Of a stretch of 64,000 bases of DNA, positions 9,456 to 18,063 are shown in pieces (the stretch's first letter is position 1; the number at the start of each line of letters is the position of its first letter). A program made the position numbers and the translations under genes. Origin of the DNA: Streptomyces roseochromogenus subsp. oscitans DS 12.976 (GTDB lineage: Bacteria; Actinomycetota; Actinomycetes; Streptomycetales; Streptomycetaceae); NCBI RefSeq assembly GCF_000497445.1, contig NZ_CM002285.1:5456247-5520246 (forward strand), given 5' to 3'. The notes under the pieces are model-generated. The model was given only the letters and a program-made list of their open reading frames with translations, searched no databases and was not told the origin of the DNA.

Positions 9456-9491
9456 GGTTGGTGTCCCTTCGTCGGCCGGTTGGTGGGCAGC

Positions 9492-10844
9492 TTAGGCCAG
9501 TGCTTCGCGTGCGCGGCGGGCCAGTTCGGCCGCCCCGGGCACCCTGCGGCGCTGGTAGACGGCGAGGGTGGAGCGAAGCGAGCTGATCGCCTTGCGGGTG
9601 CGGTCGGAGGTCATGCCCTCCATGAGGGTCAGGGCCTGGGACCAGGCGGCGACGGCCTCGTCTGCGCGGGCCTGGGCGGCAAGGCTGTCGCCCAGGTCCG
9701 CGTAGGTGAGCGCGTGGACCCGCTTGTACTTCTCCGGGTCCCAGCGCACCAACGCGTCCCGGTGCTGCTGCTCGGTGCCCACGTGGTCGGCGAGGTCGGT
9801 CAGTGTTCGGGCGGTGTGGCTGGCCACGGTGCCGGCGGCCGGGCCGCTGACGCGGGAGTAGCTCGGTTGTGGGCCGTCGTCGCGCAGGAGGGCGTCTTCG
9901 GCGGCGAGCAGGGCGCGGGCCGCTGCGGGCTTCTCGCCCGCAGCGGCGTACGCGCGGGCATGGGTGATGTGGAGCAGCGCCTCGGTCTGGCCGTCGACGC
10001 GGCCCAGGCCGCGGGTCAGTGCGCCCTCGACGAGGTCGACGCAGTAGTGGGGCTGCTTGAGGCTGAGGGCCTGGTGGGCGAGGGCGCGCATCATCCAGGC
10101 GGCGTGGCCGTGCGGGTCAGCTTCGCAGGCGAGTTGGTATCCGACCTGGTAGTAGCGCTGGGCGGCACCTTCCTGGCCGAGGTCGTGGTGCTTCCACCCT
10201 GCGAGGTAGGTGAGTTCTGCGACGGCCCCGAAGGCTGCCTGGCGTAAGGCTTCGTTCGGGAACCGTCCGCGCAGCATGGGGGCAGCGGTGTCGGCGAGAT
10301 ACGCGGTGACGGTGGTGAGCCCGTGGCCGCCACCGAGACGCTCGTCGGCAACACTGAAAGCTGCAGTGATCTGGCGTACGACGTCCACGTCCTCCGCACC
10401 GACCAGGGAGCTACCGGTGCGGGCTCGAAGCATGCGCGCTGTGGCTTCGTGGTCATACGCAAGGGGCATGGCGACGCCGGCCGCGGTGAAGGCGGCCACG
10501 GCCAGGAAGCGCCGGTGTTCGACGTCGGCACGGCCCAGGTCGGTCGCGGCGAGGACGGGATCAGCCTGCTCGGTCGGTGCCTCGCCTCCATGGAGACCAA
10601 TCTCCGTCTCAGTGATCGTGCGGCCTGCTCGCCTGGACAGTGCCTCGGCGAGGTACCGGGCGGTCCGGCCGGTCGGCTGGCGGTTGCCGTTCACCCAGTG
10701 GGAGACAGCCGACTTGTTGGTCTGGAGGGTCTCGCCGTTCTCGGCAGCGATGCGTCGGATGTCCTTCGCCAGAGCCTCGAAGGTGCAGCCCGTCGCCTCG
10801 ATGGTCTCGCGCAGGCGGGAGTTGGGTTCTCTCTGCGCTGCCAC
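9492..10844 (-). CDS. XRE-type helix-turn-helix regulator with long TPR-like C-terminus
   Basis: 450 aa. The N-terminal domain (about 8-75) has a helix-turn-helix signature (LQTNKSAVSHWVNGNRQPT). The remainder is an Ala-rich all-helical region resembling TPR-type repeats, as in Streptomyces regulators that sense small molecules or peptides. GTG 10844 is preceded by GGAGGCGATC. It is divergent from the gene at 11070; the 225-base gap between them presumably holds both promoters. It most likely regulates the neighbouring phosphotransferase/methyltransferase cluster, which is inference from position. Confidence 0.8.
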   Translation of the reverse strand: MAAQREPNSRLRETIEATGCTFEALAKDIRRIAAENGETLQTNKSAVSHWVNGNRQPTGRTARYLAEALSRRAGRTITETEIGLHGGEAPTEQADPVLAATDLGRADVEHRRFLAVAAFTAAGVAMPLAYDHEATARMLRARTGSSLVGAEDVDVVRQITAAFSVADERLGGGHGLTTVTAYLADTAAPMLRGRFPNEALRQAAFGAVAELTYLAGWKHHDLGQEGAAQRYYQVGYQLACEADPHGHAAWMMRALAHQALSLKQPHYCVDLVEGALTRGLGRVDGQTEALLHITHARAYAAAGEKPAAARALLAAEDALLRDDGPQPSYSRVSGPAAGTVASHTARTLTDLADHVGTEQQHRDALVRWDPEKYKRVHALTYADLGDSLAAQARADEAVAAWSQALTLMEGMTSDRTRKAISSLRSTLAVYQRRRVPGAAELARRAREALA

Positions 10845-11069
10845 GATCGCCTCCGCTCCGGAGCTGTAAACCGCGTATACCGCTTCAACTGTCTCTCACC
10901 GTACCCACTGTGCGTGACGGCGTGTTCACTGAATATCAGCCGCCCGGCCCGGTCCGACACCGTGACCAGGCTCCCCCCTTTGGCCGGGCGGCTCCCCGAA
11001 GTTCCGTACCACCGCTCCGGGTTCAGGCATGCCTGTGCCCGAACTCGGCCGATCAGAGACGGAGACACG

Positions 11070-11819
11070 GTGACCACCATCGACACCACGGCCATCACGG
11101 TCGAGCTGCCCCAGGCGTTCGACGAACGCTGGAGCCGACTGCCGGGCATCCAGGTCGACGGCCGACGCATCACGATCGACCCGGCCCAGTACTTCTTCCG
11201 CTTCGAGTCCAACACCTGGTTCGTCGCCGACTGGGAGCTGGTCAAGTCCCAGCTCCTGGACGTGGAGGAAACCGCCGAGAGCGCGGTCGAGCAGCTCGCA
11301 CTGGACTTCATCAAGGCCCACGGCGAGTCCACCTCGGACGCCGCCCGCGTACTGTCCACCGCCTACAAGGTGTACGCCTACCTGTTCCGCGACGAGCACC
11401 TCGCTGGCCTCGGCCTGCCGCAGATCACCGCCGAGCACCTGCGGATGCTGCGCGAGGCGGCCACGCTGATGGCGCTCAACAAGGTCGAGTTGGACGGGCA
11501 CATCTCCAACGTCGGCCCGTGCTGGTTCTTCCCCGCCGCCACCTCGGTCGTCTTCGACCTGGACGACGAGATGGGCGGGATGCTGGACGAGGTCTACCAC
11601 GGCGGCTGGTTCAACGAGCACCGGCGCATCGAGTCCATCAAGGCCCACGCCGCCCTCGGTGGTCGGCTCGTGCACGGCTGCCAGTCCGTGCCGGACCAGG
11701 CCGGCGGCGTCGTCGCCCCCTACGGTGCCTCGATGACCGCCTTCCGCGACGACCTCGCAGCCTTCAAGGCCGGCTGGATCGAGCAGGTCTACGCCCACCG
11801 CTTCAGCCCTGCCGCGTAG
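11070..11819 (+). CDS. Conserved hypothetical protein, first gene of cargo cluster
   Basis: 249 aa starting at GTG 11070 (GGAGACACG immediately upstream). No family was recognised. The sequence is acidic and soluble, with a central region ADWELVKSQLLDVEETAESA and a glycine-rich stretch near HAALGGRLVHGCQ. It heads a rightward series with the phosphotransferase-like (82-base gap), methyltransferase and HAD-like genes. No signal peptide or membrane segment. Confidence 0.7.
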   Translation: MTTIDTTAITVELPQAFDERWSRLPGIQVDGRRITIDPAQYFFRFESNTWFVADWELVKSQLLDVEETAESAVEQLALDFIKAHGESTSDAARVLSTAYKVYAYLFRDEHLAGLGLPQITAEHLRMLREAATLMALNKVELDGHISNVGPCWFFPAATSVVFDLDDEMGGMLDEVYHGGWFNEHRRIESIKAHAALGGRLVHGCQSVPDQAGGVVAPYGASMTAFRDDLAAFKAGWIEQVYAHRFSPAA

Positions 11820-11901
11820 CAGTACGACACACACCAGGCTCCGGGGCGGGCAGGCACCTCTCGCTCGCCCCGGACGCCCCCACCGCACTGGAGAGCCCTT
11901 C

Positions 11902-12813
11902 ATGGACGCGACCCTCAACGCCGAACTCCTGGACAACCTGCTGACCCTCGCCAACCAAACGTGCGCATCGCGCGAGGAGGTGCGCGTCTGGTCCATGTCC
12001 GGTGTCGAGCGCCTGACCTTCACCGACGGCAGCACCGCCATCTTCAAGTACGCCGGGAGGCCCTTCGACAGGGAGGACCATGCACTCCGGTTGGCAAAAA
12101 CGCTCGGGGTCCCCGTTCCTTCCGTTCACGCCTCGGCAGTCCTGGACGGCTGGCTCGGGATGCTGCTGGAAGACCTCGGCGCTCCCATCCGAGAAGCCGA
12201 CGACCTCGACGGCGCCGCCGCAGCCGTGGTTCTGCACCGCACCCGCACGGCCGCGGCCCTGCCTGTCCTCGATCAGGAAGGTCTGCGCGGCCTCCCGGCG
12301 CGGGCCTTGGAACACCTCGGCCACCTGCGGAAGGCGGACCGGTGGGAGGACACCAACGACATCGAGGACGCTCTCGACCGCATCGCCCAAGCCGCCAAGA
12401 CGCGCTCGGCCGACACCACGATCGGCCCGTTCGGCTGGGTGCACTCCGAGTTCCACCCCACCAGCCTCCACATCGGCCGACGCGGCTGGCGTCTGCTGGA
12501 CTTCGCCCGCGCCTTCACCGGCCCCGGCCTGCTCGACCTCGCCAGCTGGCACGGCACCCTCGACAACCCCGACCCCGTACGTCTGCGCGTCTTCCTGGAG
12601 ACGTACGTCACCGAGGGCGGCACCACCGACGCCCTCGCCGAGCGTGGCGGGCTTCCGGCGGAGAAGTGGGCGTTGGGCTGGCACCGCGTCTGGGCTGTCG
12701 AGTGGTTCATGGAGCAGTCGATCCGCTGGATCAACGACCCGGCCACCGACCTCGCCTACATCAAGGCCGTACGCCGACACCTCACTGACGTCCTCCACCT
12801 CCTGGAGGTCTGA
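11902..12813 (+). CDS. Aminoglycoside-phosphotransferase-like protein with degenerate catalytic loop
   Basis: 303 aa. The overall pattern is the APH/choline-kinase fold: an N-lobe with a FKY lysine near residue 50, a LLEDLG motif near 93, a Brenner-like loop near 180 and LLDF nearby. The loop reads HSEFHPTSLHI where the family normally has HGD-x4-N: the catalytic Asp is Glu and the metal-ligand Asn is Ser, while the downstream D of LLDF is kept. It may be a weak kinase or a non-catalytic binding protein. Its stop is one base from the ATG at 12815, indicating tight coupling to the methyltransferase. Confidence 0.7.
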   Translation: MDATLNAELLDNLLTLANQTCASREEVRVWSMSGVERLTFTDGSTAIFKYAGRPFDREDHALRLAKTLGVPVPSVHASAVLDGWLGMLLEDLGAPIREADDLDGAAAAVVLHRTRTAAALPVLDQEGLRGLPARALEHLGHLRKADRWEDTNDIEDALDRIAQAAKTRSADTTIGPFGWVHSEFHPTSLHIGRRGWRLLDFARAFTGPGLLDLASWHGTLDNPDPVRLRVFLETYVTEGGTTDALAERGGLPAEKWALGWHRVWAVEWFMEQSIRWINDPATDLAYIKAVRRHLTDVLHLLEV

Positions 12814-12834
12814 CATGCTCGCCCAGGCGTCCCC

Positions 12835-13506
12835 GTGGTACGTCCACGCCCTCCAGCGCGCCACGGCCAGCCCCGCCGAGCCGCTGTCCGTACCCGCGCG
12901 GAGGAATGGACTACGCGGCCCGGAAGCGGGCCTGGCGCCGAAATCCTCGGCATGGATCTGCGCCGCAAGCGACTGCTGGAACTCGGCTGCGGCCCCGGCC
13001 ACAACGCCGCCCACCTTGCCACCCGTTACGGCGCCCACGTCACCGGCGTCGACCTCGTCGGCCTTCAGGTCCGCCGAGCCCGCTCGCACTACGGCCGGCT
13101 GAACAACCTGACCTTCGTCGCCGGACACGCCCTGCACTACCTGCAAGCCTCCGCCGAGCGATTCGACGCGATCTACTCCGTCTTCGGGGCGATCGGCCTC
13201 GTTGCCCCCGAGCTTCTGCTCCCGGCCATCGCCCAGCATCTCAAACCCGGATGCACCCTCGCCTTCTCCGTCCCCCATCCCCAGCGGGGCGGCAGGCGCC
13301 CTTCCACCGACGACCGACCCAGCCGGGACTACGTCACCCTCCACGACCGCACACGTTTGCCCGTCGCACGCTGGGAGTTCGACGCTGAACGCTGGGAAAA
13401 GCACCTCGGGCGAGCGGGGCTCTGGCTCGCCTCGGCCCAGGAATTCCACGACGCCCGTCACGGCCTCTGGCCCACCACGCTGCTGATCACCGCGCACAAG
13501 CTCTGA
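12835..13506 (+). CDS. SAM-dependent methyltransferase, probable 5' frameshift
   Basis: The main frame encodes a class I methyltransferase: motif I LLELGCGPGHNAAHLA, then VTGVDL, FDAIYSVFGAI and a C-terminal sheet. The visible in-frame start is GTG 12835, giving 223 aa with an Arg/Pro-rich N-terminus. A better start, ATG 12815, lies one base after the upstream stop in another frame and encodes protein-like sequence (SPWYVHALQRATASPAEPL) that should lead into AEEWTTRPGSGPG. A one-base change near 12893-12900 would join them, so the gene is either frameshifted or carries a sequencing error. Substrate unknown; cluster context suggests a nucleotide- or antibiotic-related modification. Confidence 0.65.
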   Translation: MVRPRPPARHGQPRRAAVRTRAEEWTTRPGSGPGAEILGMDLRRKRLLELGCGPGHNAAHLATRYGAHVTGVDLVGLQVRRARSHYGRLNNLTFVAGHALHYLQASAERFDAIYSVFGAIGLVAPELLLPAIAQHLKPGCTLAFSVPHPQRGGRRPSTDDRPSRDYVTLHDRTRLPVARWEFDAERWEKHLGRAGLWLASAQEFHDARHGLWPTTLLITAHKL

Positions 13507-13535
13507 CCCCAGCCCCGGCCCCCTGGGAGAACCCG

Positions 13536-14114
13536 ATGCGCCCGCCCTACCTGCTTCTCGACGTCGACGGCGTCTTCATCCCCTTCCCGGACGCCGAAGG
13601 GGCCGGCCCCGCGACCCACACGCGCCACGACGTCGTTCCCACCGGCCGGACCGCCGACAACCCGGTCACCATCTGGCTCAATCCAGCCCATGGCCCCTTG
13701 CTCATGCACGTGATCCGAACCGGCCTGGTCAGCCCCGTCTGGTGCACCAGCTGGCGTCAGGACGCCACCACGCTCATTGGCCCGCTCCTCGGCCTCCCGC
13801 CCTTGCCACACGTCGAGCTGCCGCGTCCGGAGATCACGACCAGCCACCCCAACGGCTACCTGTGGAAACGCGACCACGTCGACGCCTGGCTCAGCGACGC
13901 GCCCGCCATCTGGATCGACGACGACTTCACCAACCTCGACCACGAGTGGGCCAGGGAGCGCACCGCCCGTGGCTATATCACCGCCCTGGTCCAGCCGGAT
14001 CCGCATGTCGGTCTCTTGGCCGAGCACTTGGTCGAGGTTCTAGCTTGTGCCGCCCCGTTGTCCGTCGCGCGGGCTGATGCCTCAGGCTTCTCGTGTGACG
14101 CGAAGGTCGCATAG
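13536..14114 (+). CDS. HAD-like hydrolase domain protein
   Basis: 192 aa. The N-terminal LLLDVDGVFIPFP fits HAD motif I (DxD), and AIWIDDDFTN fits the acidic motif near the end, with WCTSWRQDA between them. This small HAD-like type is common in Streptomyces, without defined substrates. It is the last gene of the rightward cluster, 29 bases after the methyltransferase. The final 25 residues are unlike the rest and may be an accidental extension. A hairpin follows the stop. Confidence 0.75.
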   Translation: MRPPYLLLDVDGVFIPFPDAEGAGPATHTRHDVVPTGRTADNPVTIWLNPAHGPLLMHVIRTGLVSPVWCTSWRQDATTLIGPLLGLPPLPHVELPRPEITTSHPNGYLWKRDHVDAWLSDAPAIWIDDDFTNLDHEWARERTARGYITALVQPDPHVGLLAEHLVEVLACAAPLSVARADASGFSCDAKVA

Positions 14115-14137
14115 CGAGGAAAACCGCAGGAATCGCT

Positions 14138-14171
14138 GATGCCCTCAGCACCAGGAAGGAGCGAGGGCATC
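14138..14171. terminator. Hairpin after the HAD-like gene
   Basis: GATGCCCTC (14138-14146) pairs with GAGGGCATC (14163-14171), 16-base loop, 23 bases after the HAD-like stop. It also separates the rightward cluster from the convergent relaxase gene. Confidence 0.6.
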
Positions 14172-14213
14172 GGAGTGACGGCTACGTCATTCGGGCGCAG
14201 GCAGTGTTGGCCC

Positions 14214-15929
14214 CTACCGACGCTGCCGGTGATGCTGTTCGGTGGGCATCGACACCGCAGCTGTGGTCTGGTGGCCAAGGCTCTGAGCGGTGCTGGCCGA
14301 GCCTGCGATGGTCGAGCGCCGACGGGCTGCCTCGGCACGGCGGTTGGGCGCCGGGTTTCGGCCTGTGTGCTGAATGCGGGTGATCAGGACGCGGGCGGGC
14401 TGGCGGGCGGTGGTCAGCTCGCGCTGAGCGGCGGCCTCCTTGAGGAGCTGGTGGGGCTGGTGGCCGCGAGCTTCTGCGTCGGCGAGGACGGTGGCGAGCG
14501 CGGGCCAGGCCGGGTCGGCGAGGATCCGTTCGGCGTGGTCGGGGACGGCTGTACGTACGTCGTTCGCGAGAACGCGACGGGCTTGCTCCCTGGGCGGCCG
14601 AGCTGCGAGTTCGGCGAGCGTCGGGACGAGGGCACGGTCTACGGCTGTCCGGAGGTGCTGGACGGCCTGGCGAGCGGCGTCGGCCTGGTGGGCGTGGTCC
14701 TTCGCTTCGTGCCAACGCCCAGCGACGATGGTCGCCCAGACGAGGGCTGCGAGGAGGGCGGCGAGCGCGCTGCCGTCGGGGCCGGTGGCGGTGCGGACGA
14801 TGTCGAGTGCCGCGCTGCGCAGTGCGTGGGCGGCCCGGTCTTCGGCCCGGATCTGGGAGCGCTGCGCTCGGGCGAACGCCTTGGAGGCGGCTCGGAGTTC
14901 CGCACGCAGGTTGTCGGGAGCCTTCTGGGCGGTGGCTTCGAGCAGCTCGCCGAGGGCTGCGATGTGGGCCTGGGCGTGTGTGTCCTCTGCGAGGTCGGCG
15001 TGGAGGGTGTCGAGTGCGTCGGTGGCCTGGTGCCAGGGGGTGCTGGGGTGGTTACGGCGGGCGGTGGGGTGCTCTTCGGGCTGGCTGGATTCGAGGCGGG
15101 CCTTGATCTTGGGCAGGGAGAGGTCGGGAGCGATCTTGCCTCCGGGGTGGAAGATCTGCTCGCCGTTCTCGTTGAGGTCGCCGGGGCGGCCGACGGCGTA
15201 ACCGAGGAGGTCTCCTGACGGACCGCGCCGGGTCTTTACCTCGATGCCGTCGGCTTCGAGGTAGGCGATGAATTCCTCGGCGCCTGTCACGTGGGGGATG
15301 GCGGCGCGGATGCGGTCCTGGAGCCATTCGGGGCTGGTCTGTTCCCAGCCGAGGCGTTCGGCCTTGTGCATCTCGGCCTGGTTGGGCCGGCGTGCACCGG
15401 TGCGGTCGCCCTTCTTCAGCCGGCGCAGCCCGTAGTCCTTCTCGATCTCGCGGCAGGCGTCGCCGACGCGCAGGCCGCTGTCGTGGAGTTTGGGGCGGCG
15501 GCCGTCTTCACGGACGGTGGTAGCGAGGATGTGGATGTGGTCGTCGGCGTGGCGTACGGCGATCCAGCGGCAGGCCAGGTCGTCACCGGCTGGGGCGATG
15601 CCGGCCGCCTCGACGATGCGCTGGGCGATCTCGGCCCACTCGACGTCGGAGAGGTAGCGGTCCTCGGGCGCGGCGCGGACGGGGCAGTGCCAGACGTGGT
15701 CGGTGACCTTCTGGCCGAACTCGTTGTTGCGCAGGCGTACGGGCGCGTCGAGGTGGCGGGCGAGTTCGGTGAGGGTGGCGTTCTCGTCGCGGCCGGGGTC
15801 GGGCATGCCGAGCATGGCGAATCCGGCGACGATGTGCGGGTCGAGATGTTCGTCGTGGCGGCCGGGGCCGTAGAGGTAGGCGAGCAGGCCGCGGGTGTTG
15901 GACCCGGCCGGTTTGATGGCGGCGATCAC
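14214..15929 (-). CDS. Relaxase / mobilization nuclease
   Basis: 571 aa. The N-terminal relaxase domain has a likely nicking region around residues 12-20 (NTRGLLAYLYG) and the histidine triad RHADDHIHILATTV near residue 130, the metal-binding motif of MOB relaxases. The C-terminal half is a long Ala-rich helical region. The enzyme would nick oriT on one strand and pilot it during transfer. It overlaps the mobC-like gene by 4 bases (ATGA), so the two form one operon. No coupling protein or type IV secretion gene was seen, so the element is probably mobilizable, not self-transmissible. Confidence 0.9.
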   Translation of the reverse strand: MIAAIKPAGSNTRGLLAYLYGPGRHDEHLDPHIVAGFAMLGMPDPGRDENATLTELARHLDAPVRLRNNEFGQKVTDHVWHCPVRAAPEDRYLSDVEWAEIAQRIVEAAGIAPAGDDLACRWIAVRHADDHIHILATTVREDGRRPKLHDSGLRVGDACREIEKDYGLRRLKKGDRTGARRPNQAEMHKAERLGWEQTSPEWLQDRIRAAIPHVTGAEEFIAYLEADGIEVKTRRGPSGDLLGYAVGRPGDLNENGEQIFHPGGKIAPDLSLPKIKARLESSQPEEHPTARRNHPSTPWHQATDALDTLHADLAEDTHAQAHIAALGELLEATAQKAPDNLRAELRAASKAFARAQRSQIRAEDRAAHALRSAALDIVRTATGPDGSALAALLAALVWATIVAGRWHEAKDHAHQADAARQAVQHLRTAVDRALVPTLAELAARPPREQARRVLANDVRTAVPDHAERILADPAWPALATVLADAEARGHQPHQLLKEAAAQRELTTARQPARVLITRIQHTGRNPAPNRRAEAARRRSTIAGSASTAQSLGHQTTAAVSMPTEQHHRQRR

Positions 15930-16660
15930 GCGGCTGCCTCCGTCTCCGGATCGGCGGGCTGGCGCAGGGCCTCGGCGATCAGCTCCAGCAGGTCGTGGAG
16001 CTCGGTCAGGCGCTGGCGAATGTCGGGCGGGGTCTGGTCGCTGTTGAGGGCTCGGGCGATCTGGTTGACGTTGACGCCGATCCGGTTGAGCTGGCGCAGG
16101 ACCTGAGCGCGGAAGACGTGGGTGCGGCGGCGGTCCTCGGACAGGGGCAGATTGGCGGTGAACCGTCCGGTGACGAAGGCAAGGACGATGTCGGCGGCGA
16201 AACCAGACTCGCCCTTGTAGCCGTGCTGGGTCGCTGCCTCCTGAAGCTGGGTGTGCTCGTCGTCGGTGAAGCGCAGGGGGCCGACTCGGACGACGCGCTT
16301 GGTGCCGGTGAAGCGGCGGATCGTGGGCTGCACTTTCTGCACGGCGGGCTCGCCGCCTGTGGTCTCGGCGGCTTGGACGGGGCGAAGGACTTCGCGCTGG
16401 GCGGCATGGAGCGTGTCCGGGTCGGGGCTGCCTTCGGCCCCGCCCTCCTGGTCCTGCGCCCCCTGGCGCTGGGCCGTCTCCGCCACCCCCGGGGCGGAGA
16501 CCCCCGAAGGCCGGCCTTGAGTCGGACTCGGGGTACTACTGGCTCCGCCAGGGGCAGCCCGTCCGAAGGCACGGCGCCAACGATCCATCAGCGTAGGGGA
16601 CTTCGTCAGCGGTATCGGCACGTCTGGGGTGTCTTGAGGGTGGTGCGGGTCGTGCGTCAC
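15926..16660 (-). CDS. MobC-like relaxosome accessory protein
   Basis: 244 aa. The C-terminal 110 residues carry RVGPLRFTDDEHTQLQEAA and VLRQLNRIGVNVNQIARALN, the hallmark of MobC-type relaxosome proteins that open oriT for the relaxase. The N-terminal 110 residues are low-complexity and Pro/Gln/Gly-rich. The start at 16660 is the longest option; several internal starts are possible. Translationally coupled to the relaxase. Confidence 0.85.
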   Translation of the reverse strand: MTHDPHHPQDTPDVPIPLTKSPTLMDRWRRAFGRAAPGGASSTPSPTQGRPSGVSAPGVAETAQRQGAQDQEGGAEGSPDPDTLHAAQREVLRPVQAAETTGGEPAVQKVQPTIRRFTGTKRVVRVGPLRFTDDEHTQLQEAATQHGYKGESGFAADIVLAFVTGRFTANLPLSEDRRRTHVFRAQVLRQLNRIGVNVNQIARALNSDQTPPDIRQRLTELHDLLELIAEALRQPADPETEAAA

Positions 16661-16790
16661 GGACGGTGCTCCAGGAGAGGGTGGGGAGGGCGGGCAGTTC
16701 CGCAGGAGGGGGCGGCGGAGTGGGGGCGGTCACCGCGTCGTCCATAGATGTGGATAAGCGGGCGGCGAGTGAGACGGGTGGCCGACTGGC

Positions 16791-16822
16791 CGGGGTGACC
16801 GGAGGGGGTTCCGGTCACCCCG
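16791..16822. repeat. Perfect 13-bp hairpin between DUF2637 and mobC genes
   Basis: CGGGGTGACCGGA (16791-16803) and TCCGGTCACCCCG (16810-16822) are exact complements around a six-base loop. It begins 13 bases after the DUF2637 stop and lies 131 bases upstream of the mobC start, so it could be the DUF2637 terminator or part of oriT. Confidence 0.75.
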
Positions 16823-16834
16823 TGGGGATTCCGG

Positions 16835-17632
16835 TCAGGCGCTGTCCGGACCGGTCTCGGCGGCGGCTTCGATTTCGGGCCGGAGGGTGGTCATCACGTC
16901 GGTCTGCCGCTCGCTGCTGATCGTCAGGCCCTTGGCCTTGACGGCCCTTCGGAGCAGTGACCGGGTGAGCGTGCCGTGCTCGGCGAGGGCGATCCGGCCG
17001 ATCTCCACGAGTTCCTCAAGCGTGGCGCTGGGCGGACGGCCACCGCGCGGCCTGCTCTTCGCAATCTCGGACAGGGGATTCGTCGGCTGGCACGACACGG
17101 TGGTCGGCGGCAAGGGCTGGGCGGGATCGGCCTGTGCCTCGGCGAGCGTGGCGGGTGCGGTGACCGGTGGTTCCGGCGCCTGGACCGGCGCGGGTTCCGG
17201 ATGGCCCGCAGGCTGGTCGACGAGTTGGTGGATCTGCCGCATCAGGACACCGAAGGCCAGCAGGGCTGCGGTCGGGGGGACCGCGGCGACCACGTAGTCG
17301 AGCAGCGGAACGGTGCCGGTGCTGCCGGTGCCGTTGACTCCGGCCACGTTGAGCGCGATGGAGCCGACCGATCCGGTGGCCGTCAGGGCGATCGCCCACC
17401 TGTCCGTCACTCTGCGCAGGCCCGCGCGGAGCATGAGCAGTTCGCCCGCGACGATGAAGGCGTCCAGGGTCGCCGGCCAGGCCCAGCGGCGGGTGGGAGA
17501 GCTGCGCAGCCCGTGCTGTCCGGCGACCTCGGCGAGGTGTGCGTACGACAGCCAGAATCCGCTGATGGTGAGGGCGACGATGACGACTCCGGCTGCATCG
17601 AGCGTGTACCGCTCGATGTCCTGCTTGGTCAT
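16835..17632 (-). CDS. DUF2637 membrane protein of mobile elements
   Basis: 265 aa from ATG 17632 (GGAGG ten bases upstream). Three or four hydrophobic segments in the first 135 residues (VVIVALTISGFWLSYAHLAE, then AWPATLDAFIVAGELLMLRA) match DUF2637, found repeatedly in actinomycete integrative elements and often linked to plasmid spread functions. The cytoplasmic C-terminal half has a Pro-rich linker and a terminal helix-turn-helix-like region (HGTLTRSLLRRAVKAKGLTI). It precedes the mob genes on the same strand. Confidence 0.8.
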   Translation of the reverse strand: MTKQDIERYTLDAAGVVIVALTISGFWLSYAHLAEVAGQHGLRSSPTRRWAWPATLDAFIVAGELLMLRAGLRRVTDRWAIALTATGSVGSIALNVAGVNGTGSTGTVPLLDYVVAAVPPTAALLAFGVLMRQIHQLVDQPAGHPEPAPVQAPEPPVTAPATLAEAQADPAQPLPPTTVSCQPTNPLSEIAKSRPRGGRPPSATLEELVEIGRIALAEHGTLTRSLLRRAVKAKGLTISSERQTDVMTTLRPEIEAAAETGPDSA

Positions 17633-17770
17633 CGACAGCCGTCCTCCGTCGGGGCGGTGCCCCCGACGGGTGGGCGTGGGGGTGGGGGTAGGGAGGGTCA
17701 AGCGGGGTGCTCCTGAGGTTTGGCGGTGTGATCCGTCTTGCCGTCTTGGCCGTTGCAAGCGCAGGTCAGG

Positions 17771-17806
17771 GCCGGTACGGCAGGGGCGTGGATGTGCCGT
17801 ACCGGC
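17771..17806. repeat. Perfect 12-bp inverted repeat
   Basis: GCCGGTACGGCA (17771-17782) and TGCCGTACCGGC (17795-17806) with a 12-base spacer. Confidence 0.75.
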
Positions 17807-17826
17807 GGCGTCTCGTCGTGTCCCCT

Positions 17827-17869
17827 GCCGGTCAGGACGGCACTGCTACGTTGTGCCGTCCTGACCGGC
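17827..17869. repeat. Perfect 17-bp inverted repeat
   Basis: GCCGGTCAGGACGGCAC (17827-17843) and its exact complement at 17853-17869, nine-base loop. It is the most stable hairpin in the window and lies 20 bases from the 12-bp repeat. Confidence 0.8.
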
Positions 17870-18063
17870 GGCGCTGCGACCTGCGGTGGTACGGCGAGGA
17901 CGCGTGGGACGGCACAAGACGGCTTCGGGCGGCGTCCTTCTGTCGGCAGCGGTTCACCATGATCGTGTTGCCGTCTTGTCGCCGGTTGCCGTCTTGGCTG
18001 CATGCCGTTTGACCTGCGGGATCACGGCAGGGACGGCAGGGACGCCCACCGGGGATGCGGGGG

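Larger units (their letters stand above)
17738..17996. repeat. Iteron-like 11-bp repeats TTGCCGTCTTG
   Basis: Exact copies at 17738-17748, 17968-17978 and 17986-17996 (the last two start 18 bases apart), and an inverted 9-base core CAAGACGGC at 17915-17923. All are in the non-coding gap beside the DUF3631 ATPase gene. Confidence 0.6.
17633..18063. other. 431-base non-coding gap, candidate element origin
   Basis: No supported gene. The gap holds two tandem perfect inverted repeats and repeated TTGCCGTCTTG words (listed separately). It lies directly downstream of the DUF3631 ATPase gene and upstream of the DUF2637 and mob operons. Such structure in an integrative element suggests a replication origin or transfer site; this is inference. 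Confidence 0.5.

Noticed and set aside
14139..15218. 359-codon open frame on the plus strand
   Set aside because: Antisense to the relaxase, whose histidine triad and MobC coupling are clear.
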